From positions 41,891,798 through 41,955,797 of the forward strand of contig NC_023757.2 of the NCBI RefSeq assembly GCF_000499845.2: 64,000 nt of DNA. Direction: 5' to 3'. A program made the translations under genes and the position numbers. Numbering within the stretch: the stretch's first letter is position 1; each line of letters starts with the position of its first letter. Under the pieces are notes generated by a model. It was not told the DNA's origin, made no database searches, and was given only the letters and a program-made list of their open reading frames with translations. The DNA comes from Phaseolus vulgaris (Eukaryota > Streptophyta > Magnoliopsida > Fabales > Fabaceae). Below, one piece after another: positions 36,116 to 46,783 of this stretch.

Positions 36116-37493
36116 TGTAACATCCCATAATTTACCATAACTATTACAATATCAGTTCTACCAGTTTCTATACAAACTTGGAGTTTTTCAAAATATTCCT
36201 AATACATGATTAGGATTTATAGAAATACAAATATTTACATATCCACAACTCAAACTGCACCTGTATGGTCGTCATCTGCTCGTGTACATAGTACAGTCAT
36301 CGCAGTTTAAACACAGCAAGAAAAGCAAGGGTAAGCTAGTGAAAATAGAATTTTATAATATACACAATTAAATCAAAAGAGAAAACCAAATTACATGATC
36401 AATTTCTCAAATTATTCAATTTTCTTCAAATCTCAACAATAAATAATCATATAGATCTCACATGGATCTACACATCCAGAATATTCAACAAACAACGTCT
36501 TCCGGAAGACCCATATTAAGTAAGTCCTACCAGAGACTAACACCTAATCCAAAGATTACCAGCGAATCCAACAGAAAGGATTAGGGTAAGTTCAATACAA
36601 CCCAAGTCGTGCATCTCATATGTCACGGTGTGCATGAACTCCCCATCAGCTTCTCACCACCTGATATCTTAGTCTATGTGACTTAGATCATCAGTGAAGC
36701 TCAGAGATCTTTGTTACCACATAGGCATCAATACTTAATACACAACAAACATCAGTCCATACATTATCCCAAATGTATGAATTCAATTCCATACCATTTT
36801 GTCATACAATATCATTCAAAAAGTGATCAACAATATTCAAAAGTTTATTTGACATAAAAAAATAACACTTTAATACTAAATCATCAAAACCCAATATTTC
36901 CACAAATTTAAATAATATATAAAAAAACAACCCAATATATAAACACACAACATCCCTGCAAGAGAAATTGAATATTGGGACCACGTCCCTTCCACATCCA
37001 AATCTTCTATCCTAAGGTGTTATTAAAAATTAAATTTAGCTTCCCTTACCTTAATTGCTTGTTTTCCAAGCAACTTCTAGAATTTTATTTCCCATAGTTT
37101 GGATAAGCTTCAAGATTTACGGGCCTAATGCAAGTTATCCAAACAGAACAAAAATTCATTATATAATAGAATAAGTTGAGAGGATTAAACTTCTCAACTG
37201 ACCCCACAAAGATTGATAACTAAATCCTAAGAAAAAACAGAGAACAAAGGATATTTAGAGTAAAAATGAACTTATTCTGTTTGAAAATCTGATCGGGTAG
37301 AAATGTTCCTTAACTCCTCAGCTACAGCGTGGTATGATCATATTTTAAAATAGATGAAGATTAGGAGAGAAATTAATAGATGAAGATTAGGAGAGAAATT
37401 AAGAGAGAGAAGAGAATATGGAGAGAGAGAGTGAAAGAAGAAAAATGAAGGCACATGGGGTCTGTAGTTTTTTTTAAAAAAAGTGTTGTTACA
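36116..37493 (+). mobile_element. Second 1.4-kb LTR copy, inverted relative to 19.4 kb
   Basis: Begins TGTAACATCCCATAATTTAC and ends AAAGTGTTGTTACA, the same termini as the solo LTR at 19371-20798 but on the opposite strand. Length is 1378 bp. Similarity continues through the whole length, including a conserved 60-codon open frame (minus strand 36802-36984 here). The flanking pentamers differ (GTGGT left, TCGGG right), so no target duplication is visible. A 26-bp tandem duplication (TAGATGAAGATTAGGAGAGA plus AATTAA) at 37351-37402 is private to this copy. Confidence 0.8.
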
Positions 37494-38640
37494 TCGGGCT
37501 TCCATGTGTGCTAGATAAAGAAGATTAATAGTTGATGTCATACGTAATGAGAAATTAGAGTGAATTAAGGTTCCTATTTCTATTATTATATTTTTTTTCT
37601 ATGTATCTATTGAATTTAATTGAAATTCTCATTCTATCGAATATTTTAATGTACATCACAAAACCAAAGCATTCTAGACTTAGATTCTTGAGAAAGAGTT
37701 TTATTTAAATCAAGATCATTTGTTTTGTTCTCGTGATTCAATGCAAGTGTTTTTTTGAGAGATGAAAGTATGAAATCTTTTAATATTATCTTTTACATAT
37801 GTAAAATGATTTGCCTCAATGACTATAATATTTGTTGTGAACTAGGAATTTAAAATGAGTTAAAATCTTAATAAAACTGACTAAAATGAATCAAATATAA
37901 GTAAAAGATCGCAAACCTATATTACTTTTAAGGTTTTAGTTGAAAATATTATCTTAAATTTTTTATGTTGATTTGTTCACAATTTATTTATATAAAATCC
38001 TTTTGATTTCTCCTATTAAAGAATTTATTGGCAAAAAAAAATAAAAATCATATACCTTAGGTATAAGCTCACTTACTAAGATGTTATCACAATCATTTAG
38101 AATTTATTTTAGTCAAATTTATTTGAGTTGTTGTGTCATCATTATTGGACTCATTTTAGACTACCCACAATATCTAATACATTTTAGATGTTCATTCTTT
38201 CGTGAGACGAGTATCTGCTAAAGATTTCATATTGACTATGAATAACATTAAATTATAATATATAAGTTAAGTGAAATCTTCACCTTTTATAATTGAATAA
38301 AAGTGATTCTTGAGTTAGTGAAACATTCCTTTTAAATATATGTCAACTTGATGGGATAAATAGCCTTTAAAAGAGAATTTAGATAAGGTGATCTATTCTC
38401 CTCTCTCCTTGCTTACTTGGTTGATTAACCAAGAAAAAAAAAATATTAATATATATTAGATTGAGACAAGTTAGAACTTTCACCCTATTTAACCATGGTG
38501 AGTCCTTTTTTTTACATATCAATATCAATGATGAGTCATGTCAAAATGGATCGGATAAACTAATTTTATCAACCCTACTCTAATTAAATAAAGTGTGTAT
38601 AAACAATTATTCAGGTTTTTCAAATTTAAATTAATTTAAT
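37494..38640. other. Intergenic DNA without a recognised gene
   Basis: AT-rich with no exon or repeat recognised, apart from A/T runs. Confidence 0.55.
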
Positions 38641-39400
38641 AATTCATTTGTATAACATTAATATTATTTTTTTTTAATTTTTATTATTCTTATATTCATA
38701 TATGCCTCGCATTTATTTTTCCATTTAAGTGTTGAATATCAAAATAAAAAGCTTATATATCCATTTGTTTTCTTTTTAATGTTCTTCAATCTAATATGGT
38801 CATTTTTTTATTAAATGTAGTTTAAAGTAAAGATATTATTGTATTCAATTACATCCAATGCTAAACATTAAAAAAATTTGAAAAAAAAAGTTATTGTAAG
38901 GAAATCAAGAGACAGATGTCACTGGACTACATGTAAGGCAGTTTTAATATCATATTGTCTTCTTCCCTGCTTTATTGTCAAATTTGCAAAAAAAAATAAT
39001 CCTCTTAAATAACATGATGTATTTAGTGTAGTCAGCAGATTACCACTATATTTTTTATTCATCCAATTACTTTGTTTATATTTCATCAAAACTTCAACTT
39101 ATCCTCACTAATTTAATGTTATGATTTGACCCAAATTTTTTAAATCCTTTACTGTTAGCTTATAGAGTAATGTCCTATTGATCAATATTAAGTTTAGCAT
39201 AATAAGGAAATGAACTTAAAATTTTGAAGAAAAAGCAAATATAGTTATAAATAGTAGGACTAGCAAACAAAAATGTTAAAAAAATTATGAGTATTTAACT
39301 TGTGAAAATCAATATAGAAAATTTTTATCCAAGTCATGAAAATCCTCCCTTAATTATCACTAAATATGTAAGAAATTAATATCATTAAAAAATATAAGAA
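38640..39400 (+). repeat. AHL-locus 3'-flank paralogue, copy D
   Basis: Shares with copies A-C the ordered landmarks CCATTTGTTTTCTTTTTAA, TATTCAATTACATCCAATGC, TCCCTGCTTTATTGTCAAAT (TCCCTGCTTTATTGACAAAT in copy A), AACATGATGTATTTAGTGTAGTC, CATCCAATTACTTTGTTTAT, and GTGAAAATCAATAT. Same orientation as the gene. Confidence 0.75.
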
Positions 39401-41123
39401 TAATACCAACACTTTTTTAATAATGATTAAAATCATAAAAGGAATATATTACTGTTACTTTGAAAATCTTGAATATCCTTTTACAATCAGACTTGAAGTT
39501 TATTATCTTAATCAATTCACTTTAAATGTAATTTGTTAATGAAGTGAAGCTTCCAATTTTGTTCATGGTTTGATTAATACTAAACCACAGTAAACACATG
39601 GTCTCTCAAATTAGAATTTCGATACACAATCTGAGAAGACAAAAAAACGCTGAGATCATTAACGTTCCAAAACATTAATGGCAGTTCTGGATTTCTTCTA
39701 TATTATTGAACTTGAATATCACATCCAGTTTAGATTTCACATTTCCCTGGGTCCACTTGTTACTGCTATTAAAAGAAAACAATGAAAAAATAATTTTCTT
39801 GTTTTTTCGACATACTTTGTAAAATCTATTTATAAAATTTTGCTTTTATTTATATACTATAAAATATTTTTATCTTTAGCTTATGTGAGATTTTTGACTT
39901 ATGTGTGAGATTATATATTATAAATGGTTCAATAACGTTATTATAGTGGTGAACTGATAAACTCAACAAACTTTCACTATGATAGATTATAAATAATTTT
40001 GATATCATATTAAAAAATGGATTGAGTCTAACTCAATCTTCTAGAATAACTTATAAACCTTAGACTTTAAACTTAATTATGAGTAGACACTTATTTATTT
40101 TGCTAAATTAAAGTTGTCAGAGATTGGATTCACGATTCAAGAAGATAGAACAAGTGAGATGTTAAAAAAAATAAAAATGTACTAAATTTCTTAAAGTTTT
40201 TTTAAAAAAAAGTCTCAAACACCAAATGGTGTTGCTTCTGATGTTAGGTTACATATTTCCACTAGCATAAAATTTAAGAGAATCATTCCAAAGAGATTTC
40301 CTAGTCCTAAATTCAGAGCAATGTGGTTGTGGTGTTGCTTTCACATGTCTTGACAAAAACAGAAGAAATAACTTATTGAAAATATACAGACACAGTTGGA
40401 ATGCTTGTTGGTCTATATATGTTAAATAATTGAACAAGTTCATTGAAATTACTTTAAAAATTCCAAAGATCACTCCAAACAAACGTGAAACAGCAGTTTA
40501 TTGGTCTATTGATATTAAAGAACTTGGTTGAGGAATAAATCAACTCCTGATCATTCTGAGAACCTACTCATTAATTCATCCCTGTTTTTAAAATAGGTTC
40601 ATTTTAATATTTTTAATCAAGTTTAACTACTGTATTTGTAAAATAAAATAAAAAGATATAAAATAAAATTATATAAGTTAAACACGATTTTTATATAGTG
40701 AAATTAGAAGTTGATATTGTATTTGTAAAACATAACTTTTTTAATACTAAGTGTGCTTCCTCAATAGGACTTATCCAATCTTAGTTAATTCTAAATTAAC
40801 CCATTTTAATATTGTTTTAAAATAGTGCAGCAGAAGGGTAAATTTTCCCAAAAACGCTTTGGATGGAATCATATATTTCTTAAAGCAGTAAAACATTACA
40901 GCAAATACCTTTATTATTACGATAGTCATAGTCATAGTCATAATTTTCATAAACTCATTGGTTTTGTATTAACTCCAGTCACTAATAACTAAATTCTTTA
41001 ATACAATATATAAACAAATGTTTGATACTTGATCATGCAAATAAAAAACAGTATGGAGAATATGATCTAAAGTAGTTTATTGGGCCTTAACTTATTTCCA
41101 TGGCGAACCATATTTTTTATGGC
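39401..41123. other. Intergenic DNA without a recognised gene
   Basis: AT-rich. A minus-strand open frame at 40249-40482 has no family motif. A short GATAGTCATAGTCATAGTCA run (about 40921-40940) is a hexanucleotide repeat of about three units. Confidence 0.5.
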
Positions 41124-41622
41124 AAATTCTTCTTACACCCCATGTTTTTCTTCTGCACCTCTATACTTTTGAAAATACTAAAATTATCTTCTCCCGAAAG
41201 TTAATTTTTTGTAATTTTATTTATTTATTTTGAATTGTATAATTTAAAATATAAGATTTTAAAAATTAAAATATTTTTTTTCATTTTAGATTGAATTAAA
41301 AAAAATCGAATTACAAAATTTTGAAATTAATATTTGTGATTTTTTATATTCTAAATTGTATAATCTAAAATATGTTATTTGTTTAAATATAAATAATCTA
41401 TAAAATATGTTTTGCCAACAGGCAATATGAATTTTCTGAAGTGTTCTCCAACACAAAAATGAATAAGAAGAAGAAGAAAAAAAAAAAGGATGCAACGGAG
41501 GTGCGCCTGAGAAGACGAAGAAGAGAGTGCAGTTTATTTATTTTTTTGGTTAAGAATAAGATAATATTTTCAGCAATCCCGTGGGAGTGCAGGGTGAAAC
41601 CGTGGGGGTGCAGAAGAAATTT
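41124..41622. mobile_element. TIR-bounded ~500-bp non-autonomous DNA element
   Basis: The left end AAATTCTTCTTACACCCC (41124-41141) is the near-complement of the right end GGGGGTGCAGAAGAAATTT (41604-41622), giving ~18-bp imperfect terminal inverted repeats. Near the right end the GTGGGAGTGCAGGGTGAAAC and GTGGGGGTGCAG units form a short subterminal repeat. No transposase. The terminal motif resembles that of the element at 10234-10945, so the two may be distant relatives. Target duplication is unclear. Confidence 0.6.
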
Positions 41623-43900
41623 GTCTATTTTTATATCTTCGTGGTAAATGAACTACTAAACTTTACAATTCATAGTAACTATTACATCAGCGTGTCTGCA
41701 TTATTTATATGTTATTTTATATATCTTTAATATAAATAAATATACATTATAATAAGCTATAAAATAAAGTGTGTAATTATTTTCAGTGGGCTTAACAGTT
41801 TTATCTCTACTACTTTTCTATTACTATTGCTTAGCAACCTGATTTCTTATCTTCATTTTTAGTTTTTTTTTTTTTTTATATCTATGGTTACACCATTCTT
41901 TGTGGTTTTGTGTTAGTAGGATATTAAAGTTACTTACTGGGAAAAAAATTGTTTTTATAATGTATATTTTTAGTGATTTTTTTATGTACAATTACCGAAA
42001 ATAAGATGTTGTGATTTTAAAATATAATTAAAAAAATTAAAAAAATCTTCATTCTTATTTTTTATGGATAAAGGACAACGTTAAAATTGTGGTTATACCT
42101 GAAAACTTTGTTCACTCTCACTTGTTTTGTAATTGAATAAGTATATTATTATTCTTATATAATTTTAATTATTTTTATCATATTTTTAAATTGAATAAGT
42201 TTATTTTTTACTTTAAAGATCTCTTATTCATTATTTTCTTTTTATGATTTAGTTATCAATCTAAAGATCTTTTTGATTTCTCTCTCATAACTCATATTTG
42301 ATCATACTTTGTTCTAATTGATGAGTCAAACTACATTTGTATTTCATCATATTTCAATCAGATTAAGTTAATTATTTACCCTAAATATTTTTTTTTGTGT
42401 GATTTAGTCATCGATCCTAGTGAGATCAGTTGAGAAAAATATTTATTTCAACTTTATTAAAATCATACAAAGATTTGGAAATGTTTAAATAACTTATTTT
42501 AAGTCCCTATATTTTAGAGTGGTTCTCTCTGGATAAAATTTTATTCTATGGAGATAAGAAGTTATCTATGTTCTTTATAAAATTTTATGATAGTTGATTT
42601 AGACAATAAGTTAATATGGCAACAGAAGTCACTTAAATTGAATTTGATTATGAGTTGATGAGTTTGAATAATTTATATTGTATTGAAATGACAGAAGAAT
42701 AATGTTTAAACAAATTTTAGTCTATCTTTTTAAACTATTTAAAAGTTGCATAGATTATTCCAAAAATTATACTTACAAAAATATATTAATTAAATTTATT
42801 TATTTTTCCTTTTTTCTTTTTATATCTTCATTGAATGAATTTGATTATATAGTATTTTTTATAAATAAAAAATAATAATATTAGTTGATAATATATTCAA
42901 TTAAACTATGATGAATTTATAGTTATTTTAATAAATACAAATACATATATTATATTCATCTATCCATATTTTTAAAATATTATCATAAACTTTATGTTTA
43001 CTATAAATATTTATTATGATCGAAACATAGCCAGTAATTATATAGGATAAATTTATAAATATGACGCAAAATTATATAACCTATATTTCTATATACATAC
43101 GTTCTAAAAAAATACTAATTTTATCTAAATTTTTAAATAGTCATAATAATATACTAATGCTATTTTTTATTTATTTCATGTATGCATTCTATTTTTATAT
43201 TTTATTTTTAATTATGTTTTTTTTTAAATTACTGATAATTTAAAAATAAACACACACTTTAATTATTCAATAATATCAATCTTTGATTACATTAAAAAGG
43301 AGATCTATATATTGTTATAAAATTAATATAGATAAAAACTAAAAATTGTAATAGAGGATAAAATGAAATATAAAACCCTATCATATATTCATATTTATAA
43401 TATAATCTTATATAACCCATCTACCTCGATTTATCATTCTTTGACATATATACAATAAAAAATATATATACAAATATATATAAATATAAATATAAATATT
43501 ATATTATAATAAAAATGTAAATATATAGACATAACCCCATGTTTCTTCTAGTTTTTATAAGATAAAAATAAAATAAAAATATGTACACAAAATATAACAA
43601 CAAAATAAATTTAATTGTTGTAGAGTATATTATTAATTGTTATAAATCACATCAGGAGCATATTAGTTTTTGTTATGCAGTTTTTTAAGAAATTCTTTTT
43701 TTTAAACTGAAGATTTTAGTGTGCATATACTGTAGTTTTTTTTTATATTATTAATTTATTAAAATTATTATTATTGTGGCTTTAAAATCAGTACTGTCAA
43801 AGCTAACATTTAGCAAATTTATCAAATATGTGTATATATAATTTGTAATTTATAATGAAATGATAGTGAATTATTGCTTCCTATTTTTAAAGGTTTAAAA
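41623..43900. other. AT-rich intergenic DNA upstream of the KIN17 gene
   Basis: Very AT-rich with many TA-rich tracts. An open frame at 43061-43243 is compositionally biased (Ile/Phe/Tyr) and not credible. The promoter of the KIN17 gene must lie in the last few hundred bases. Confidence 0.55.
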
Positions 43901-43929
43901 GAATATCTTTAAAGAGGCGCCACTGTTGC

Positions 43930-44073
43930 TAGATTCAGACACGGCTCTCTCTTTCGTGTTATTTTCTTTCTCCTCTGCCGCGGACTCCGATTCTAGGGTT
44001 TCCGGCAATTGTAGCCGCCGTCTCCACCGTAAACCACCGCTCACGTCTCAGCCGGAATTGTTGCCACTCTCAG
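43930..44073 (+). other. Probable 5' non-coding exon of the KIN17 gene
   Basis: A sharp rise in GC (GGCGCC at about 43916, CTCTCC/CCGCCG runs, a TAGGGTTT telo-box-like motif at about 43995) marks a plant leader. It ends CTCTCAG|GTCCGT at 44073. The matching acceptor would be TTACATCCAG|ATTCGTG at 44983, directly before the ATG, giving a ~910-bp leader intron. The first base is uncertain and the donor is only moderate. Confidence 0.5.
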
Positions 44074-44479
44074 GTCCGTTTTCTCTCTAGTGTACTATCA
44101 ATAGTAAAGGTGGATTAAGCCAATTTTTTTGCCCAAAAAATCTCTCCTTGTTGTGATCGTTCTGTGAGACGTTAAGTAGTCTCTGACTTGGTCTTAGAAT
44201 CGTAAGTTTGAGCCCGTTCCCAGCTTGCCTCGCTCTCAGTTTGGCCCTTCTACTTGACTGAAAGGCGTAGAATGACAGAAGTGTGTTTCGAGTAATCGGA
44301 TGTAATCAAACTAGAATAGGATACCGAGCCAAAATGTTAGAACCGAGGTTTGGGCATAGTGTGTTTGGAAAGCCATTGATTTATTATTAGCAGTGTTGAG
44401 AATTAAAGTAATTGAGTTTGGTGATGTTTTGTGGTGGTTTCCTTTGGGAATCTTTGCCGGTTCATGACGAGCTTCAACT

Positions 44480-45010
44480 TCGAATGTTTATTGTATTCTG
44501 ATCAAAATTCAAAACATGTTCATTAGTCATTATATCTAATTATTTGATGTGAGTGCTTGTCCCCAAAAACTTTGCTTCTTGTTTTCTAATACTGTTTTTA
44601 TTGTGGGCTTCCTCCCTCCCTTCACTGGGTATGATTGTTGATTTTGTTAGATCTGAAATGTTACATCAAAATTGGTGATGGGGAAAAATACGTTTCTTTG
44701 AAGGATTCTAATTAACATCTCAGGGAAAGTAAAAAGTGTGAAGTTGTTTATTGTATGTTGATTTAAACTCTTAACGTATTCATTAGTTGTTATATTAATT
44801 CTTTGATATTGGTTGTTGGTCTTAAATCATTTGCTTATTGTTTTCTAATGCTTTACAAATTTTAGCTGTTGTTCCAATGCTGTTTTTATTATGTACTCCC
44901 ACCATTTAACAAAATTTCATCTGTAATGAGACACTGGTAGGACTATTGGTAATGTTTTGTTTGATCTAAAATGTTACATCCAGATTCGTGATGGGGAAAA
45001 ATGAGTTTCT
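44480..45010 (+). repeat. ~280-bp tandem duplication reaching into the KIN17 start codon
   Basis: Block 1 (about 44485-44696) and block 2 (about 44745-45010) share the order TTTATTGTAT-TGAT, TTCATTAGT-GTTATAT, TTTGCTT-TTGTTTTCTAATRCT, then GATCTRAAATGTTACATC and GTGATGGGGAAAAATRCG/GAGTTTCT. Block 1 thus contains a ghost of the start codon region (ATG at 44678) that reads only seven codons before TGA at 44699. The acceptor CATCCAG of block 2 is CATCAAA in block 1. Confidence 0.8.
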
Positions 45011-46190
45011 CACACCAAAAGCAATTGCCAATCGAATCAAAGCAAAAGGATTGCAGAAGCTTCGGTGGTATTGCCAGATGTGCCAAAAGCAGTGCCGAGA
45101 TGAGAATGGATTTAAATGCCATTGCATGAGTGAAGGGCACCAGCGTCAAATGCAGATTTTTGGACAAAACCCACACCGGATAGTTGAGGGCTATACTGAA
45201 GAGTTTGAGAGCACTTTTCTGGAGCACATGAAGCGCAGCCACCGATTCAGCCGTGTGGCAGCCACTGTAGTTTATAACGAATACATAAATGATAGACACC
45301 ATGTTCATATGAACTCCACTCAGTGGGCAACACTTACTGAATTTGTCAAGTACTTGGGTCGAACTGGCAAATGTAAGGTGGAGGAAACACCCAAGGGATG
45401 GTTCATTACATACATAGACAGAGATTCAGAAACCCTTTTCAAGGAGAGGATGAAGAATAAGAGAATCAAGGCAGATATGGCAGATGAAGAAAAGCAAGAG
45501 AAGGAGATCAAGAAACAGATTGAAATGGCTGAACAAATGATACAGCAGCCTACTCCTGAGGCCGATCAGCCTTTACAATCTGAGCCTCCAAGAGAACTAA
45601 ATATGGAAGATGGAATTAAGATAGGGTTTTCTCTTGGGTCTTCATTGGCTAAACAACCTGTGACCAAGGAAAAGCGTGAGGCATCAAGGGTGGTGTTTGA
45701 GGAGGTTGATGAAGAGAGATATGGGGAAAGAAATCCTGGAATCAATTTGAAGAGGAAAGAAAGTGGTGGTGGAAAATCAACTTTGGATGAAATGATGAGG
45801 GATGAAGAGAAGAAAAAGGAAAAAATCAACAGGAAGGATTACTGGTTGCATGAAGGAATTGTTGTTAAGGTTATGAGCAAAGTTTTGGCAGAGAAGGGCT
45901 ACTACAAGCAAAAGGGTGTTGTACGGAAGGTGATTGACAAGTATGTTGGGGAAATAGAAATGCTTGAAAGTAAGCACGTGCTCAGAGTTGATCAGGCAGA
46001 GCTTGAAACTGTAATTCCACAAGTTGGGGGCCGTGTAAAAATTGTCAACGGTGCATATAGAGGATCCATTGCTAAGCTGTTGGGGGTGGATACAGATAAT
46101 TTTTGTGCTAAGGTGCAGATTGAGAAAGGACCTTATGATGGCAGAGTACTTAAAGCTATGGAATACGAGGACATTTGTAAAGTAGCCTAG
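44991..46190 (+). CDS. KIN17: KIN17-like DNA/RNA-binding protein
   Basis: Single coding exon of 399 residues, close to the length of the animal homologue. The ATG is at 44991; the frame extends 3 bases further only through a GTG. A C2H2-type zinc finger has Cys28, Cys31, His44 and His50. The KIN17 winged-helix region follows (about 52-160, with HVHMNSTQWATLTEFVKYLG), then a charged coiled-coil stretch (about 148-185) and a linker rich in Lys/Glu with a basic patch. The C-terminus (about 280-399) has the tandem SH3-like/KOW domain, with VGGRVKIVNGAYRGS. KIN17 proteins are nuclear, bind curved DNA and RNA, and associate with replication, DNA repair and spliceosome factors. A leader intron is inferred, and its 3' end has been tandemly duplicated. 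Confidence 0.94.
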   Translation: MGKNEFLTPKAIANRIKAKGLQKLRWYCQMCQKQCRDENGFKCHCMSEGHQRQMQIFGQNPHRIVEGYTEEFESTFLEHMKRSHRFSRVAATVVYNEYINDRHHVHMNSTQWATLTEFVKYLGRTGKCKVEETPKGWFITYIDRDSETLFKERMKNKRIKADMADEEKQEKEIKKQIEMAEQMIQQPTPEADQPLQSEPPRELNMEDGIKIGFSLGSSLAKQPVTKEKREASRVVFEEVDEERYGERNPGINLKRKESGGGKSTLDEMMRDEEKKKEKINRKDYWLHEGIVVKVMSKVLAEKGYYKQKGVVRKVIDKYVGEIEMLESKHVLRVDQAELETVIPQVGGRVKIVNGAYRGSIAKLLGVDTDNFCAKVQIEKGPYDGRVLKAMEYEDICKVA

Positions 46191-46783
46191 TGAGTTGGAT
46201 GGAATTAATAACTCAGTGGTTTGCATGACTTGTAGTCTTCGTCCTTATGTATCTTTCTCTAGTGTGTCATCTTTGTAGCACAAACCATATTCATTATCTT
46301 ATATTGGATACAATTCTTGGTAATTTATAATTTTCACTATATTTAGGCACCAAATCTGCAGAAAAATATGGTAACCGAGAGCTATGAAATATCATGTTGT
46401 AGGTACAATTAGACTCCATTTATGTTAATTTACTTGTTATCGGTACATGATGATTTAATTATATATATATATATGTATATTTAATATAGTTACATATTTT
46501 TCTATTGTATATTTTATCAGAAGGTAATAATAATACAAAGAAATTAAAGGCTACAGTCTGAGCTATGAAACAAAGTGATATTTAGGGTCCTGGTGGACTT
46601 CAGGCATAAGATCTTACAGACATTATCTTCAGTTTCACAAAGATATTTAGCTTGAATGGCCCAACCAATTTTGCTGTCTTAAAAATATGTTTCATTCATC
46701 AGTGACTGTTTCTGCATATATTCTTGATCCTCTAATGCATCATCTGTTCAGCTCAAATATTTGTGAAGCTTTTATTGGTAGAA

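Noticed and set aside
44203..44260. Sequence in the KIN17 leader intron (GTTTGAGCCCGTTCCCAGC) that looks like a tRNA T arm
   Set aside because: No D arm, anticodon stem or acceptor pairing could be found around it.
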